Shown: positions 43,588 to 52,714 of the stretch, piece after piece
How positions within the stretch are numbered: position 1 is the first letter of the stretch
Layout of the letters: each line of letters begins with the position of its first letter
DNA from: Chlorogloeopsis sp. ULAP01
GTDB taxonomy: Bacteria > Cyanobacteriota > Cyanobacteriia > Cyanobacteriales > Nostocaceae
NCBI RefSeq assembly: GCF_030381805.1
Contig: NZ_JAUDRH010000008.1
Location: forward strand, 186,001-250,000
Length of the DNA stretch: 64,000 bases
Direction: 5' to 3'
Notes under the pieces: generated by a model
What the model saw: the letters and a program-made list of their open reading frames with translations, nothing else
What the model was told of the DNA's origin: nothing
Databases searched by the model: none
Position numbers and translations under genes: made by a program

Positions 43588-45846
43588 ATGAGCGATCGCT
43601 ACTCACCTCTACCAGAATCATTTCTGTTTGGTGTTGCTTCTGCCGATCACCAATGCGAAGCTTACGATGCTCGTTTTGAGGATATTCGCGATGTTTGGGA
43701 ACGCCGCCGCGCTCTCACACCACGAGGTCAAGCAACTGATTTTTGGAACCGCTATGCTGAAGATATTGGCCTCGCTAAATCCCTTGGTTGCAAGGCATTC
43801 CGCTTTTCGATCGCTTGGTCGCGAGTGGAACCTGAGCCAGGGAAGTTTGACGATGCAGCCTTCGAGCACTACCGCCAAGTCATTGAAACGATCCGTTCCT
43901 ATGGAATGGAACCAATTGTTACTTTACACCACTTTACCCATCCATTACACGTAGAAGGGCGGGGTGGTTTAACTGCTGAGGAGTTTCCGGCTATTTTTGC
44001 CAGCTACGCCACAGAAGCAGCTAAACGTCTGGGCGATTTAGTCCGCTACTGGATTACCTTTAACGAACCGAGCCAACTCATTTACGGCTACGTCAAACCT
44101 TGGTGGGAAAGGGCTTATTTTATGCCTCCCGGTTTACCTCGCGGTGCTTCGATGTCACAGCAGATGGCAGCAGTGGGCGATTTGATGCGAAATTTATTTA
44201 TAGCCCACACCAGAGCTAGAGCGATAATTAAGCAATTCAACCCAGATGCCCAAGTCGGGGCAAACCCAATGTTACTTGGTTTACCTCTGTGGTTGCAAAA
44301 AATAGTGGATCTCAATGTGACTCGGCTTCGTAGTAGAGAAGATTTGATTAATCAAGGTAAACGTTTCACTGAACGAGCCTTGCTAGAAAAAGGGCAAGTT
44401 GACGTAGTTATTGCTACTTTAACCGCCACCCCAGAGCGAGGAGAACAAGTGGCGTTTTCCGAGGTTTACTATCTGGCAGGTGAAACCTTACTCGTGAAGT
44501 CCCAGAGCCAGATTCAAGAACTGAGTGATGTGGCTGGTAAAAAAGTGGCAGTCATACAAGGCAGTACTGCTGAAACAAATATCTACGCACTTCTTCCCAA
44601 TACAGATGTGGTAGTACTGCCAGATTATGAAGAAGCCCTCAGAGCGCTAGATTACGACCAAATCGCTGCCATCTTGGCTGATGACATAATTTTGTTAGGA
44701 ATAATGCAGCAGCATCCGAAACAGTATCGATTTGTAAACCATCGCTTGACAGAAGAACCCTACGCTGCCGCTGTAGTCAAAGGCGATCGCTTCTTGCTCA
44801 ATGCTGTAGATGTAGCAGTGCGGCGTTTCAAAGAATCTGGAGCTTGGGCAGAAAGTTTTGCTCGTTACTTCCCCGGTGAACCTTTACCAGAACTACCTCG
44901 GATGGGACGACGTTCTACTCTTGGTGATATCAGCGGCAGAGACACAGACAAGGAGACAAGGAGACAAGGAGACGCGGGGACGCGGAGACACGGGGACGCG
45001 GAGAATTCTTTTGCCACTACTTTTCTCCCACTTGCCGAACCGGGAACACCGTTGCGTCGCATTCAAGACAGGGGTTATTTAATTGTTGCCGTAAAAGACA
45101 ACGTACCTGGATTTGGCTACCGCGATCCGAAGACGGGTGAGTTCAGCGGTTTAGAAATTGATTTAGCGCGGGCAGTAGCAGAAGAAATTTTTGGCGATCG
45201 CAATAAAATTCAGTTTCGTCCCGTCAAGACTGCGGAACGCCTACCGTTGCTGCGCTCTATTATCAGCATCTTCGATCCCTTGCAAAAGATTTTTAGCATC
45301 CTGTCAACCTCCCTAACTAGTAACTGGTGGCATCTAGGCATGGCAGGGAAATTACCAGAATTTCTCTGTCCCAAAGATTGCGTCGATCAGCAGGATTTTG
45401 TCGGTTTTGATTATTACTGGGGTATTAGCAATTTGCGAATTAACCGCGTTAAGCAGTTAATGGATGCAGCCTTTGGACGTTTTAATAATGCGCCTGTCTG
45501 GTCTGGCGTGCTTTATGATATGCTCAAGTTCCACGCCCAGCTGTTCCCCGGTAAAGAAATTTTGATTGTTGAGAATGGTTGCGTTGAAATAGCAGATGGT
45601 GTGAAGCGAGAAGAGTATATCCGCCGCCACTTAGCGGAAGTGCAGCGAGCTTATAACGATGGCGTAAAAGTAGCAGGTTATATTTGCTGGAGTGCCACCT
45701 CTAACCGGGAGTGGGGACTGAAATTCGGCCCGGCAAGTGATTTTGGATTGTATCACGTAGATCTTGACAAAGATCCAGAATTAAAACGCCTGCCTACTGC
45801 CGCAGCGATCGCATATAAGGAGATTATTCAAAAACGGGGTGTGTGA
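43588..45846 (+). CDS. GH1 family glycosidase interrupted by a circularly permuted SBP_bac_3 domain
   Basis: A 752-residue protein with AAGGAG before ATG 43588. Residues 10-265 are the first half of a family 1 glycosidase (acid/base E160 in TFNEP). Residues about 558-752 are the second half (nucleophile E662 in IVENG). Between them lies one solute-binding (SBP_bac_3) domain in reversed segment order: first its C-terminal three quarters (268-437; GQVDVVIATLTATPERGEQV, VAVIQGSTAE, TEEPYAAAVVK), then a low-complexity linker (442-477), then its N-terminal quarter (487-557; YLIVAVKDNVPGFGYRDPK, GLEIDLARAVAEEIFG). There is no signal peptide, so both domains should be cytosolic. The linker DNA is seven 8-bp repeats (44948-45003). 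Ligand-gated glycosidase activity is an attractive inference. Confidence 0.85.
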   Translation: MSDRYSPLPESFLFGVASADHQCEAYDARFEDIRDVWERRRALTPRGQATDFWNRYAEDIGLAKSLGCKAFRFSIAWSRVEPEPGKFDDAAFEHYRQVIETIRSYGMEPIVTLHHFTHPLHVEGRGGLTAEEFPAIFASYATEAAKRLGDLVRYWITFNEPSQLIYGYVKPWWERAYFMPPGLPRGASMSQQMAAVGDLMRNLFIAHTRARAIIKQFNPDAQVGANPMLLGLPLWLQKIVDLNVTRLRSREDLINQGKRFTERALLEKGQVDVVIATLTATPERGEQVAFSEVYYLAGETLLVKSQSQIQELSDVAGKKVAVIQGSTAETNIYALLPNTDVVVLPDYEEALRALDYDQIAAILADDIILLGIMQQHPKQYRFVNHRLTEEPYAAAVVKGDRFLLNAVDVAVRRFKESGAWAESFARYFPGEPLPELPRMGRRSTLGDISGRDTDKETRRQGDAGTRRHGDAENSFATTFLPLAEPGTPLRRIQDRGYLIVAVKDNVPGFGYRDPKTGEFSGLEIDLARAVAEEIFGDRNKIQFRPVKTAERLPLLRSIISIFDPLQKIFSILSTSLTSNWWHLGMAGKLPEFLCPKDCVDQQDFVGFDYYWGISNLRINRVKQLMDAAFGRFNNAPVWSGVLYDMLKFHAQLFPGKEILIVENGCVEIADGVKREEYIRRHLAEVQRAYNDGVKVAGYICWSATSNREWGLKFGPASDFGLYHVDLDKDPELKRLPTAAAIAYKEIIQKRGV
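44948..45003. repeat. Seven 8-bp tandem repeats inside the glycosidase gene
   Basis: Units in order: ACAAGGAG three times, ACGCGGGG, ACGCGGAG, ACACGGGG, ACGCGGAG. They encode the charged linker (residues around 452-472) between the two parts of the binding domain. Because the unit is 8 bases, gain or loss of one or two units would shift the frame and truncate the enzyme. Two more units lie at 45866-45881, just after the stop codon. Confidence 0.9.
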
Positions 45847-46282
45847 AAGACGCAGAGTGTGTGAGACGCGGGGACGCGGAGAATAATGTCTTGTGTTCCC
45901 GCCTCAAACTAATGCATACACAAACGCTATCTTACGCTTACTCCAAGCTTTGTTTACACTATCTTTATTACTTGCAGCGAATAATTGGTCATAATCTCCG
46001 AGGTAAATTTTGGTGTATCGGGTGAAGTTAGACAAAAAAATACACGAAAATAATGAATAGGAAAAAATGACAATTATTGAATTTCTTGCTGCTATTAATG
46101 GTGCTACTCAGTTATTACGCTGCTAATGGGCAATTTTTAGGTATATTATTAAGTAACCAATATGACCCCAACGATAGAACTTTTAAAACATCCTCTAAGG
46201 TCGCTACGATTTTACCCAAAGCTATACTAACTTGAATAGGCTGGGTTAACAAAGAAAAACAACGTCTTAATTACTACTTCCC
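45847..46282. pseudogene. Intergenic region with a possible remnant of a small GQFLGxLSSNxYD-type protein
   Basis: Two 8-bp repeat units follow the glycosidase stop (45866-45881). Around 46067-46230 short frames read MTIIEFLAAINGATQLL and, in another frame, NGQFLGILLSNQYDPN. These resemble a small repetitive cyanobacterial protein family that I know only by its pattern, here broken by stops and frame changes. The remainder holds no gene. This is a weak call. Confidence 0.3.
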
Positions 46283-47794
46283 CTACCCTAAAAACAACTT
46301 ATATGCCGGATTCTTATTCTCATCCCAGTAACGATAGCCCAAGGTATCGAGAAATGCTTGCCATTCTTCCATCTCATGGGGAGGCACTTGAATACCGACA
46401 ACAATTCGCCCGTAATCTGCTCCATTGTTGCGGTAGTGGAACATACTAATATTCCAGTTAGGACTCATGGAATCCACAAACTTCATTAATGCACCAGGGC
46501 GTTCGGGAAACTCGAAACGATATAGTAATTCATTATGAGCAAGGGGAGAACGTCCACCTACCATGTGCCGCAGGTGCAGTTTGGTGAGTTCGTCATCGGT
46601 TAAATCAATGGTTTTGAAACCGCACTCTTCAAAATTTGCAACCATCTTTGCCCTATCGGCACGCTTTTCAATTTGCACGCCTACAAAAATATGTGCCTCT
46701 TTCTCATCGGCGATGCGATAGTTAAACTCAGTTAGATTGCGCTTGCCTATGCATTGGCAAAACTTACGCAGACTACCCGCCTCTTCCGGAATTGTGACTG
46801 CAAAGATGGCTTCGCGGCGTTCGCCCAACTCTGCTCGTTCTGCAACAAAACGCAGGCGATCGAAATTCATGTTAGCACCGCAAGCGATCGCAACTAAAGT
46901 TTGTCCCTCGATTTGTTCTCGTTCTACGTAGGCTTTTGCACCAGCGATCGCCAATGCTCCCGCAGGCTCTACAATCGATCGCGTATCTTCAAAAACGTCT
47001 TTAATTGCCGCACAAGTGTCATCCGTATCGACCAGAATAATGTCATCCACATATTCCTGACACAGATGAAAAGTTTCTTCACCCACCTCACGCACTGCCA
47101 CACCATCGGCAAATAAACCCACCTGAGACAAGCGCACTCGTTTTCCAGCTTTGAGGGATTGATGCATGGCATCGGCATCTACTGGCTCAACCCCAATAAT
47201 CTTGATTTCCGGGCGCAACCGTTTCACGTATGCCGCAATCCCAGAAATTAATCCGCCACCCCCAATCGCTACAAAAATTGCATGGATGGGTTTTTGATAT
47301 TGCCGCAAAATTTCCATCCCAATTGTTCCCTGCCCGGCAATTACGTATGGATCGTCAAAGGGGTGAATAAACGTCAAGCCCTTTTCTGCCTCTAATTTTC
47401 GAGCATAGGCATAGGCATCGTCGTAAGTATCCCCATGCAAAACCACCTCGCCTCCACGTGCTTTAACTGCATCTACCTTCACTTGGGGCGTAGTTACTGG
47501 CATAACAATAATTGCCCGCGTTCCCAGGCGACGAGCACCAAGAGCTACTCCCTGAGCATGGTTTCCAGCAGAGGCAGCAATTACACCTTGTGCTAGCAAG
47601 TCTGGTGGCAGGTTCACCATTTTGTTATAAGCACCCCGCAGCTTAAAGGAAAATACTGACTGCATATCCTCACGCTTGAGCAGGAGTTTATTATTGAGTC
47701 TTGCCGAAAGGTTTGGAGCAATTTCTAGTGGTGTTTCCAGGGCAACATCGTACACGCGGGCAGTCAGAATTTGTACCAAATAATCGCAGAGCAT
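46283..47794 (-). CDS. ilvA: Threonine ammonia-lyase, biosynthetic
   Basis: A 503-residue fold-type II PLP enzyme that deaminates threonine to 2-oxobutyrate, the first step of isoleucine synthesis, in the cytoplasm. The PLP lysine is in SFKLRGAYNKM near 49, the phosphate-binding loop GGGGLISGIA is near 185, and two ACT-like regulatory domains follow (about 325-400 and 420-500; FAVTIPEEAGSLRKF and YRFEFPERPGALMKF), as in the isoleucine-inhibited long form. I chose ATG 47794; an upstream TTG would add four residues. It is a stand-alone gene. Confidence 0.95.
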   Translation of the reverse strand: MLCDYLVQILTARVYDVALETPLEIAPNLSARLNNKLLLKREDMQSVFSFKLRGAYNKMVNLPPDLLAQGVIAASAGNHAQGVALGARRLGTRAIIVMPVTTPQVKVDAVKARGGEVVLHGDTYDDAYAYARKLEAEKGLTFIHPFDDPYVIAGQGTIGMEILRQYQKPIHAIFVAIGGGGLISGIAAYVKRLRPEIKIIGVEPVDADAMHQSLKAGKRVRLSQVGLFADGVAVREVGEETFHLCQEYVDDIILVDTDDTCAAIKDVFEDTRSIVEPAGALAIAGAKAYVEREQIEGQTLVAIACGANMNFDRLRFVAERAELGERREAIFAVTIPEEAGSLRKFCQCIGKRNLTEFNYRIADEKEAHIFVGVQIEKRADRAKMVANFEECGFKTIDLTDDELTKLHLRHMVGGRSPLAHNELLYRFEFPERPGALMKFVDSMSPNWNISMFHYRNNGADYGRIVVGIQVPPHEMEEWQAFLDTLGYRYWDENKNPAYKLFLG

Positions 47795-47920
47795 GGGTGT
47801 TAACAAATTGATAGATGCCAGATAAAGTACAATTTTACGCCAGTTGTGTACCTGTTTTGTGGAAACGAACTATTCTTACTTTACTAAGTTATGATCTAAG
47901 TAAAATTTAGAAATTAGTAT

Positions 47921-48208
47921 ATGCAAGCAGTCACAGATATTGGCAAGCTGATTGTCTGCACACCGGGAATCTGTGGTGGACGTCCTCGAATTGACGGTAG
48001 CCGCATTACGGTTCAGTACGTTGTCAATGAGATAAAATCAGGTATAACACCTGAAGAAATTCTGGAAGATAAGCCTTACTTAACACTTGCAAGCATCTAT
48101 ACGGCTTTAGCCTATTACTACGCCAATAAAGAAGCACTAGATACTGAATTTGCAGCCTATAACGAAGAATGTCGTCACCTTGAAGTTGAATACAGAAAAG
48201 CTAACTAA
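47921..48208 (+). CDS. DUF433 domain antitoxin
   Basis: A 95-residue DUF433 protein: GICGGRPRIDGSRITVQYVV is the HTH core and TLASIYTALAYYYANKEALD the C-terminal helix. It is followed after 5 bases by an intact DUF5615 gene. This is the only one of the four toxin-antitoxin modules in the window in which both genes are undamaged. Confidence 0.88.
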   Translation: MQAVTDIGKLIVCTPGICGGRPRIDGSRITVQYVVNEIKSGITPEEILEDKPYLTLASIYTALAYYYANKEALDTEFAAYNEECRHLEVEYRKAN

Positions 48209-48213
48209 TTATC

Positions 48214-48585
48214 TTGAGTAAAATTCGCCTGTACTTGGATGAAGATACTATCAAGGCTGCACTTGTAAAAGCCTTACGAAATGCGGATCTAGATATTATC
48301 ACAGTTGCGGATGTTGGCAGATTAGGATATTCTGACGAAGAGCAACTTATTTGGGCAAAAGAGCAAGCACGAGTAATTTACAGCTTCAACATAGGAGACT
48401 TTTGCCGATTGCATCATGACTTTATTGTTCAGGCAAAAAGTCATGCTGGGATTATTCTTGCATTTCAACAACACTTCTCCATAGGTCAACAGTTACGAGG
48501 GTTGCTGAAACTGGCAGCAGAAAATTCTGTTGAGGATATGACCAACCAATTAATATTTTTGAGCACTTATATTGATTTAGCCTGA
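48214..48585 (+). CDS. DUF5615 (PIN-like) toxin nuclease
   Basis: A 123-residue PIN-like protein starting with TTG at 48214. Conserved acidic residues are seen in IRLYLDEDT near 4-12, in YSDEEQLIWAKEQ near 46-58 and in SFNIGDF near 65-71. Proteins of this family are presumed metal-dependent RNases neutralised by the upstream DUF433 partner. The frame is complete. The TTG start may keep toxin translation low relative to antitoxin. Confidence 0.85.
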   Translation: MSKIRLYLDEDTIKAALVKALRNADLDIITVADVGRLGYSDEEQLIWAKEQARVIYSFNIGDFCRLHHDFIVQAKSHAGIILAFQQHFSIGQQLRGLLKLAAENSVEDMTNQLIFLSTYIDLA

Positions 48586-48593
48586 GTCTAAGA

Positions 48594-50651
48594 CTAAAAT
48601 CCAAAGAAACTTTTGGCAACACCAAACCACCCTGGTAATTCTTTGAGAATTGGTTTGACATTTTCCCAAAGGCTTTTGGTTGATGTGACTGTCTTGGAAG
48701 CTGTTTCTAAAGTATCAGCCATACTTTTGAGGTTAACTTGTGCTGCCTCTTTGTTCGGTGGCTCTTTTTCAGTTGCTTTTTTAGCAGCGCCTAAGTATAG
48801 AGTTGCTTCTTCTTTAGTATCTGGTGGTAATTCTGCACTGCTAATCATCTGTTGAATCTGCGCTAGCATCCGAATTACATCTTCTTTGGTTAATTGTTTT
48901 TGATCGGATGCAGTTACGTTAGTTTCCATTGCAAGTTGGTTTTGATCGCCCTGCGCTGCCTGCATCCCGCCGTGTATTGTACCACCGCTCATATTTTGAG
49001 AGATTCCACTACTGTTGTTAGTCATATTACCTACTTGCTCAACTTTTGAATAAAAACTAGGACGCTCTAGCGCCGTCAGTACCATATTTTCTAATCTACG
49101 GATTTGGTTTTCTTTTTCTGCTAAAAGTAACTTTACTTCACGTTCTGGTAAGACTTTGATGCAATTATAAGTATCAAAATATTTAGCACTTAATTCCGAT
49201 TTATCAGTCGTAGGTGCTGTTTTGGCACGGAGCAGAAACTTATCTTCTCCTCGCACCTCCATTCCCACAACTCGTAACTGTGCATCTGGATTATTTTCAG
49301 CAAGTTGCTTGAAGGCGATCGCTATGGCACGAGGATCGACATTTTGGTTGTGGTACAAATCTAGGGTGTCAAATATTGGTTTGATAAAATCCCCAAACTC
49401 TCCGTCTGCAAAAACTTCCTGTCGATTGTCTGGTTTGCGGTGAGGATCTGGGTTATCTTTCGTGGGCAGGCGCATATAAACGTATTCGCACTTTACACCA
49501 TCAAATTTAGTGTCAGTAGTAATGCCCCAATCTTCTATGAAGGCTCCGGTGAGAGTAGCCCCTGTAAAGTCAGTTTCGTCTAGTTGAGTCTGCACTAGCT
49601 TTGCTCTGGATAAGTCTGCATCCTGCAAGTTAGCTTCGCTTAAGTCTGCACCAATAAAGCTGGCATCAACCAGGTTGGCTCCTTTCAAATTGACACCTCG
49701 TAAGTCCATTCTGTCAAAAATTTTTCCTTGTCCTTCTCCTGTAATTAGTAATTGCCGTACTTGTGCATCTTGAAGATAGCTTTTACTGAAACGAGCTAGT
49801 TCTAAGTATTTAGATGCTTTCCAGCATATATGGATCAGAATTGCATTTTTAAAATCAGAACTTTTAATTATTGCTTTATTAAAGTTGGCATCTGTTAGAT
49901 CGGCATGATAAAAACTAGTGCCTCCCATAGCAGCAAACTTAACAAACATTTTCCAAAGCCAAGAAAATTTTTTATCTCCTTCTATTGCTGCATGACTAAA
50001 AAAATAACCCCAAATGCCACCAAAAATTCCGCCAACTACTCCTCCAAGCCATTGTCCCTGATCAAATTCCTGAATAATTTGTAGTTCTCTAATACCTGCT
50101 GTGTTGATAATAATTCTTTCGGCGAATCCACCCATTTGACTAAAAATAACTACTATCAGAAAAGCCATACCAACAAAAGTCGTTAAAGCCATTCCTCCAA
50201 GTTTTGCTTCCGGTTCATCTACCGCTGCGGCTGGAGCACCAAAAAAAGTGATCGCTAAAATAACTGCTACAGACAGATAAACATTTAAAGTCACCGCGAA
50301 AGGCTCAAAAAAGTTATTTAATAAACCACGAACTATACTAATAAAAATAATTCCATATGGAATAATCACAACTGGAGAAAGCTTTTTTGAAACCCAAAAG
50401 TAGACATTAAAATTGAGAATAATTGCAGAGGTAAATCCTGACAGACTAGATATTGCCAAAGACAGTGCTAATAAGACAAATATCCAATACAATCTCAATC
50501 CTGCCTTTGCACTAGTGAAGTTTGCCCCTCTCAAGTTAGCTTTACTAAAATCTGCTCCTTGGATATCTGCATAACTAAAGTTTGCACCTGCAAGGCTTTG
50601 ACCTTTGAAGGAGCGCCCACGCAGATTTTTACCGAAGAAATCCTGGAGCAT
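48594..50651 (-). CDS. Pentapeptide-repeat membrane protein with C-terminal effector-like tail
   Basis: A 685-residue protein with mixed architecture. Pentapeptide repeats (ANFSYADIQGADFSKANL) are at about 5-47, then about six membrane segments (52-225), a second pentapeptide solenoid (about 245-400; LRGVNLKGANLVDASFIGAD), a soluble domain, and a tail (about 555-685). The tail has MSGGTIHGGMQAAQGDQNQL, a Gly/Asn-rich motif seen in cyanobacterial conflict and effector-associated proteins, then a helical region ending FGVAKSFFGF. I infer a membrane-anchored sensor or effector. No partner is identified. Confidence 0.75.
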   Translation of the reverse strand: MLQDFFGKNLRGRSFKGQSLAGANFSYADIQGADFSKANLRGANFTSAKAGLRLYWIFVLLALSLAISSLSGFTSAIILNFNVYFWVSKKLSPVVIIPYGIIFISIVRGLLNNFFEPFAVTLNVYLSVAVILAITFFGAPAAAVDEPEAKLGGMALTTFVGMAFLIVVIFSQMGGFAERIIINTAGIRELQIIQEFDQGQWLGGVVGGIFGGIWGYFFSHAAIEGDKKFSWLWKMFVKFAAMGGTSFYHADLTDANFNKAIIKSSDFKNAILIHICWKASKYLELARFSKSYLQDAQVRQLLITGEGQGKIFDRMDLRGVNLKGANLVDASFIGADLSEANLQDADLSRAKLVQTQLDETDFTGATLTGAFIEDWGITTDTKFDGVKCEYVYMRLPTKDNPDPHRKPDNRQEVFADGEFGDFIKPIFDTLDLYHNQNVDPRAIAIAFKQLAENNPDAQLRVVGMEVRGEDKFLLRAKTAPTTDKSELSAKYFDTYNCIKVLPEREVKLLLAEKENQIRRLENMVLTALERPSFYSKVEQVGNMTNNSSGISQNMSGGTIHGGMQAAQGDQNQLAMETNVTASDQKQLTKEDVIRMLAQIQQMISSAELPPDTKEEATLYLGAAKKATEKEPPNKEAAQVNLKSMADTLETASKTVTSTKSLWENVKPILKELPGWFGVAKSFFGF

Positions 50652-50923
50652 AGCTTGGTTGGTAAATATTCAAATTTATGTTTTGATACATCTTGAGTAT
50701 GCAAGTTTACGGCTAATTGGGCAATATTGTATGGCAATTCAACCTTTGCTTGTGTAGCTATGAATTCCAGTCGCTTGGTGTAAGATATCAGCGCCCAAGG
50801 CATACGATTACACGCCGCAACGGATGAAAGAAACCTTTTCCTTCTGCCTACCTGCGGTAGGCGCAAAGCGACTTCTGCAAGTAGCCGCTGCGCGTCTGAC
50901 GTCATGCCTATCAGTCTGGATGA
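50652..50923. repeat. Intergenic region with a dispersed repeat at a gene truncation point
   Basis: From about 50845 to 50910 lies a repeat with CCTGCGGTAGGCGCAAAGCG, then CTTCTGCAAGTAGCCGCTGC, related to that near 2440. It directly abuts the truncated sulfite oxidase, suggesting that repeat insertion or recombination removed the 5' half of that gene. Confidence 0.55.
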
Positions 50924-51550
50924 AAAAAAATTCAACGTCCTTTTTCGATTGAGAAGGCATTAGAAGAAGATACCTTGTTAATTTATGCCATAAATGGAGA
51001 TATCCTGCCTATCGATCATGGGTTTCCCCTGCGAGTTTTGGTTCCGGGTTGGGTGGGTATTGCTCATATCAAATGGGTTGGCAGCATTCAAGTTTCACAA
51101 ACACCTCTGTTTTCCACATACAACACTAAAAGGTATGTCTTAATTGGAGAAGATTATCCCGTTTCAGAAGATCTGAAAGTACAAGGAGTCACGGGGCAAA
51201 TTTTAACCACGCAAAAAGTCAAAAGTGCCTTTGAATTACCTTGGGATAGAGAAATTAAGGCTGGAAAACAGCTTATTCGTGGGCGTTCTTGGTCAGGTGA
51301 AGGAAAAATTACTAAAGTAGAGGTTAGTTTAGATGATGGTAAAACTTGGCGGAGTGTCAGACTGCGAGAACCGAATATTGCCAAAGCATGGGTGCGATGG
51401 GATCTAGAGTGGAATGTGCGCCCAGGAAGCTATGGTTTGCGTGCTCGTGCAATCGATTCTAGTGGCAATACTCAACCGGATAAAATTTCTTGGAATGATG
51501 AAGGATATAACTATTGGGCTGTTGTCACTCATCGCATCAAAGCTGTGTGA
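50924..51550 (+). pseudogene. Sulfite oxidase family protein, 5'-truncated (Mo-co dimerisation domain)
   Basis: The open frame begins after TGA 50921 and carries PFSIEKALEEDTLLIYAING, HGFPLRVLVPGWVGIAHIKW and a full Mo-co dimerisation domain (ITKVEVSLDDGKTW, PGSYGLRARAIDSSGNTQP). This is the C-terminal half of sulfite oxidase/YedY-like molybdoenzymes. The molybdopterin-binding half with the catalytic Cys is missing, and a repeat abuts the break. A start at TTG 50975 would give a 191-residue fragment of doubtful function. Confidence 0.75.
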
Positions 51551-51684
51551 ACTCCAGTCTCTAAGGCTGAACTGATGTAGCTTGAGTAAGCTAAAGAAAG
51601 ACAACAAAGCGATCGCTTCTTAGCAATTGGAGGTGATCGAAAAGCTCTATCAGTGAATCAGCCAGCGGCAAGCGCTAAAATACA

Positions 51685-52509
51685 ATGCTTAGAATAATTA
51701 TTTTTTTTCTGGTTATTGGGCTAATTATCACAGGAATTTTAATTTATCCTCTCTTAAATAAACAGCGACGCAACCGTCTTAAACATCGCCCTTTCCCGCC
51801 ACTGTGGAATGCCATTATTGAGAATAATCTTCCTATTTACCTCCGTCTTTCTGCTGCTGAACGCAGACAGTTGCATGGACATATTCAAGTTTTCTTAGCA
51901 GAAAAACAATTCATTGGCTGTAAAGGATTGCAGGTAACAGAAGAAATGAAAGTGACTGTTGCTGCTGTTGCTTGTTTGCTTCTTTTCAATGAACGGGGAG
52001 AATATTTTTCTAAACTTCGTTCGATTTTAATTTATCCCAGCACTTATGTGGTTAAGGAAACTGTTGCGAGCGGAGATTATGTTGTCGAAGAAAGGCGCGT
52101 GGCAAGATTGGGGGAATCGTGGAGTCGAGATCAAGTAGTGCTGTCTTGGGAACAGGTGCAACAAGACATCAGTAACTGGAGCGATGGGCATAACGTTGTG
52201 CTGCATGAATTTGCCCATCAGTTGGATCAAGAGGATGGTAAAGCTGAGGGTGTTCCGATTTTGCAAAGAAAATCAGACTATCCCCTTTGGGCGCAGGTGA
52301 TGACAGAAGAATATCAGCTACTTTGTAATGATGTTCAACGAGGCGTAAAAACTGTGATGGATAGCTATGGTGCGACTAATCCCGCAGAATTTTTTGCCGT
52401 AGCGACGGAGACATTTTTTGAGAAACCACAGCAATTACTAAATCTGCATCCGGCACTATATACGTTACTGCAACGCTACTATCAAGTAGATCCTGTACAA
52501 TGGGTTTAA
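51685..52509 (+). CDS. MtfA-family zinc peptidase, membrane-anchored
   Basis: A 274-residue protein with one N-terminal membrane segment (2-24) followed by the MtfA domain. The zincin motif is H174-EFA-H178 followed by QLDQEDG, and a downstream Glu in NPAEFFAVATETFFE near 231-245 is the likely third ligand. E. coli MtfA is a cytosolic aminopeptidase linked to Mlc; cyanobacterial members with an anchor are uncharacterised. It stands alone. Confidence 0.88.
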   Translation: MLRIIIFFLVIGLIITGILIYPLLNKQRRNRLKHRPFPPLWNAIIENNLPIYLRLSAAERRQLHGHIQVFLAEKQFIGCKGLQVTEEMKVTVAAVACLLLFNERGEYFSKLRSILIYPSTYVVKETVASGDYVVEERRVARLGESWSRDQVVLSWEQVQQDISNWSDGHNVVLHEFAHQLDQEDGKAEGVPILQRKSDYPLWAQVMTEEYQLLCNDVQRGVKTVMDSYGATNPAEFFAVATETFFEKPQQLLNLHPALYTLLQRYYQVDPVQWV

Positions 52510-52714
52510 AAATTAGTTCAATGCGATCGCTTTGCTAATTTGAAGGTGCGTTAGTCTGCTGACACGGCGATCTAACCACAACAACTTGTGTGATAACCAC
52601 AGCTTATCGAGATCTAACCACGAGTTGTCTATGCTTTTAAATATATCATTTTTAATTTCTGCTTGTTATGAGGACGGTAATTTGAAGCTTTGTGTTAGCA
52701 GTATTTATGTATCT

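Noticed and set aside
45843..46025. Small gene after the glycosidase
   Set aside because: The frame is made of 8-bp repeats and low-complexity sequence and has no family likeness.
50531..50935. Minus-strand 134-residue frame upstream of the pentapeptide gene
   Set aside because: Overlaps the start of the pentapeptide protein in another frame and a dispersed repeat; no family likeness.
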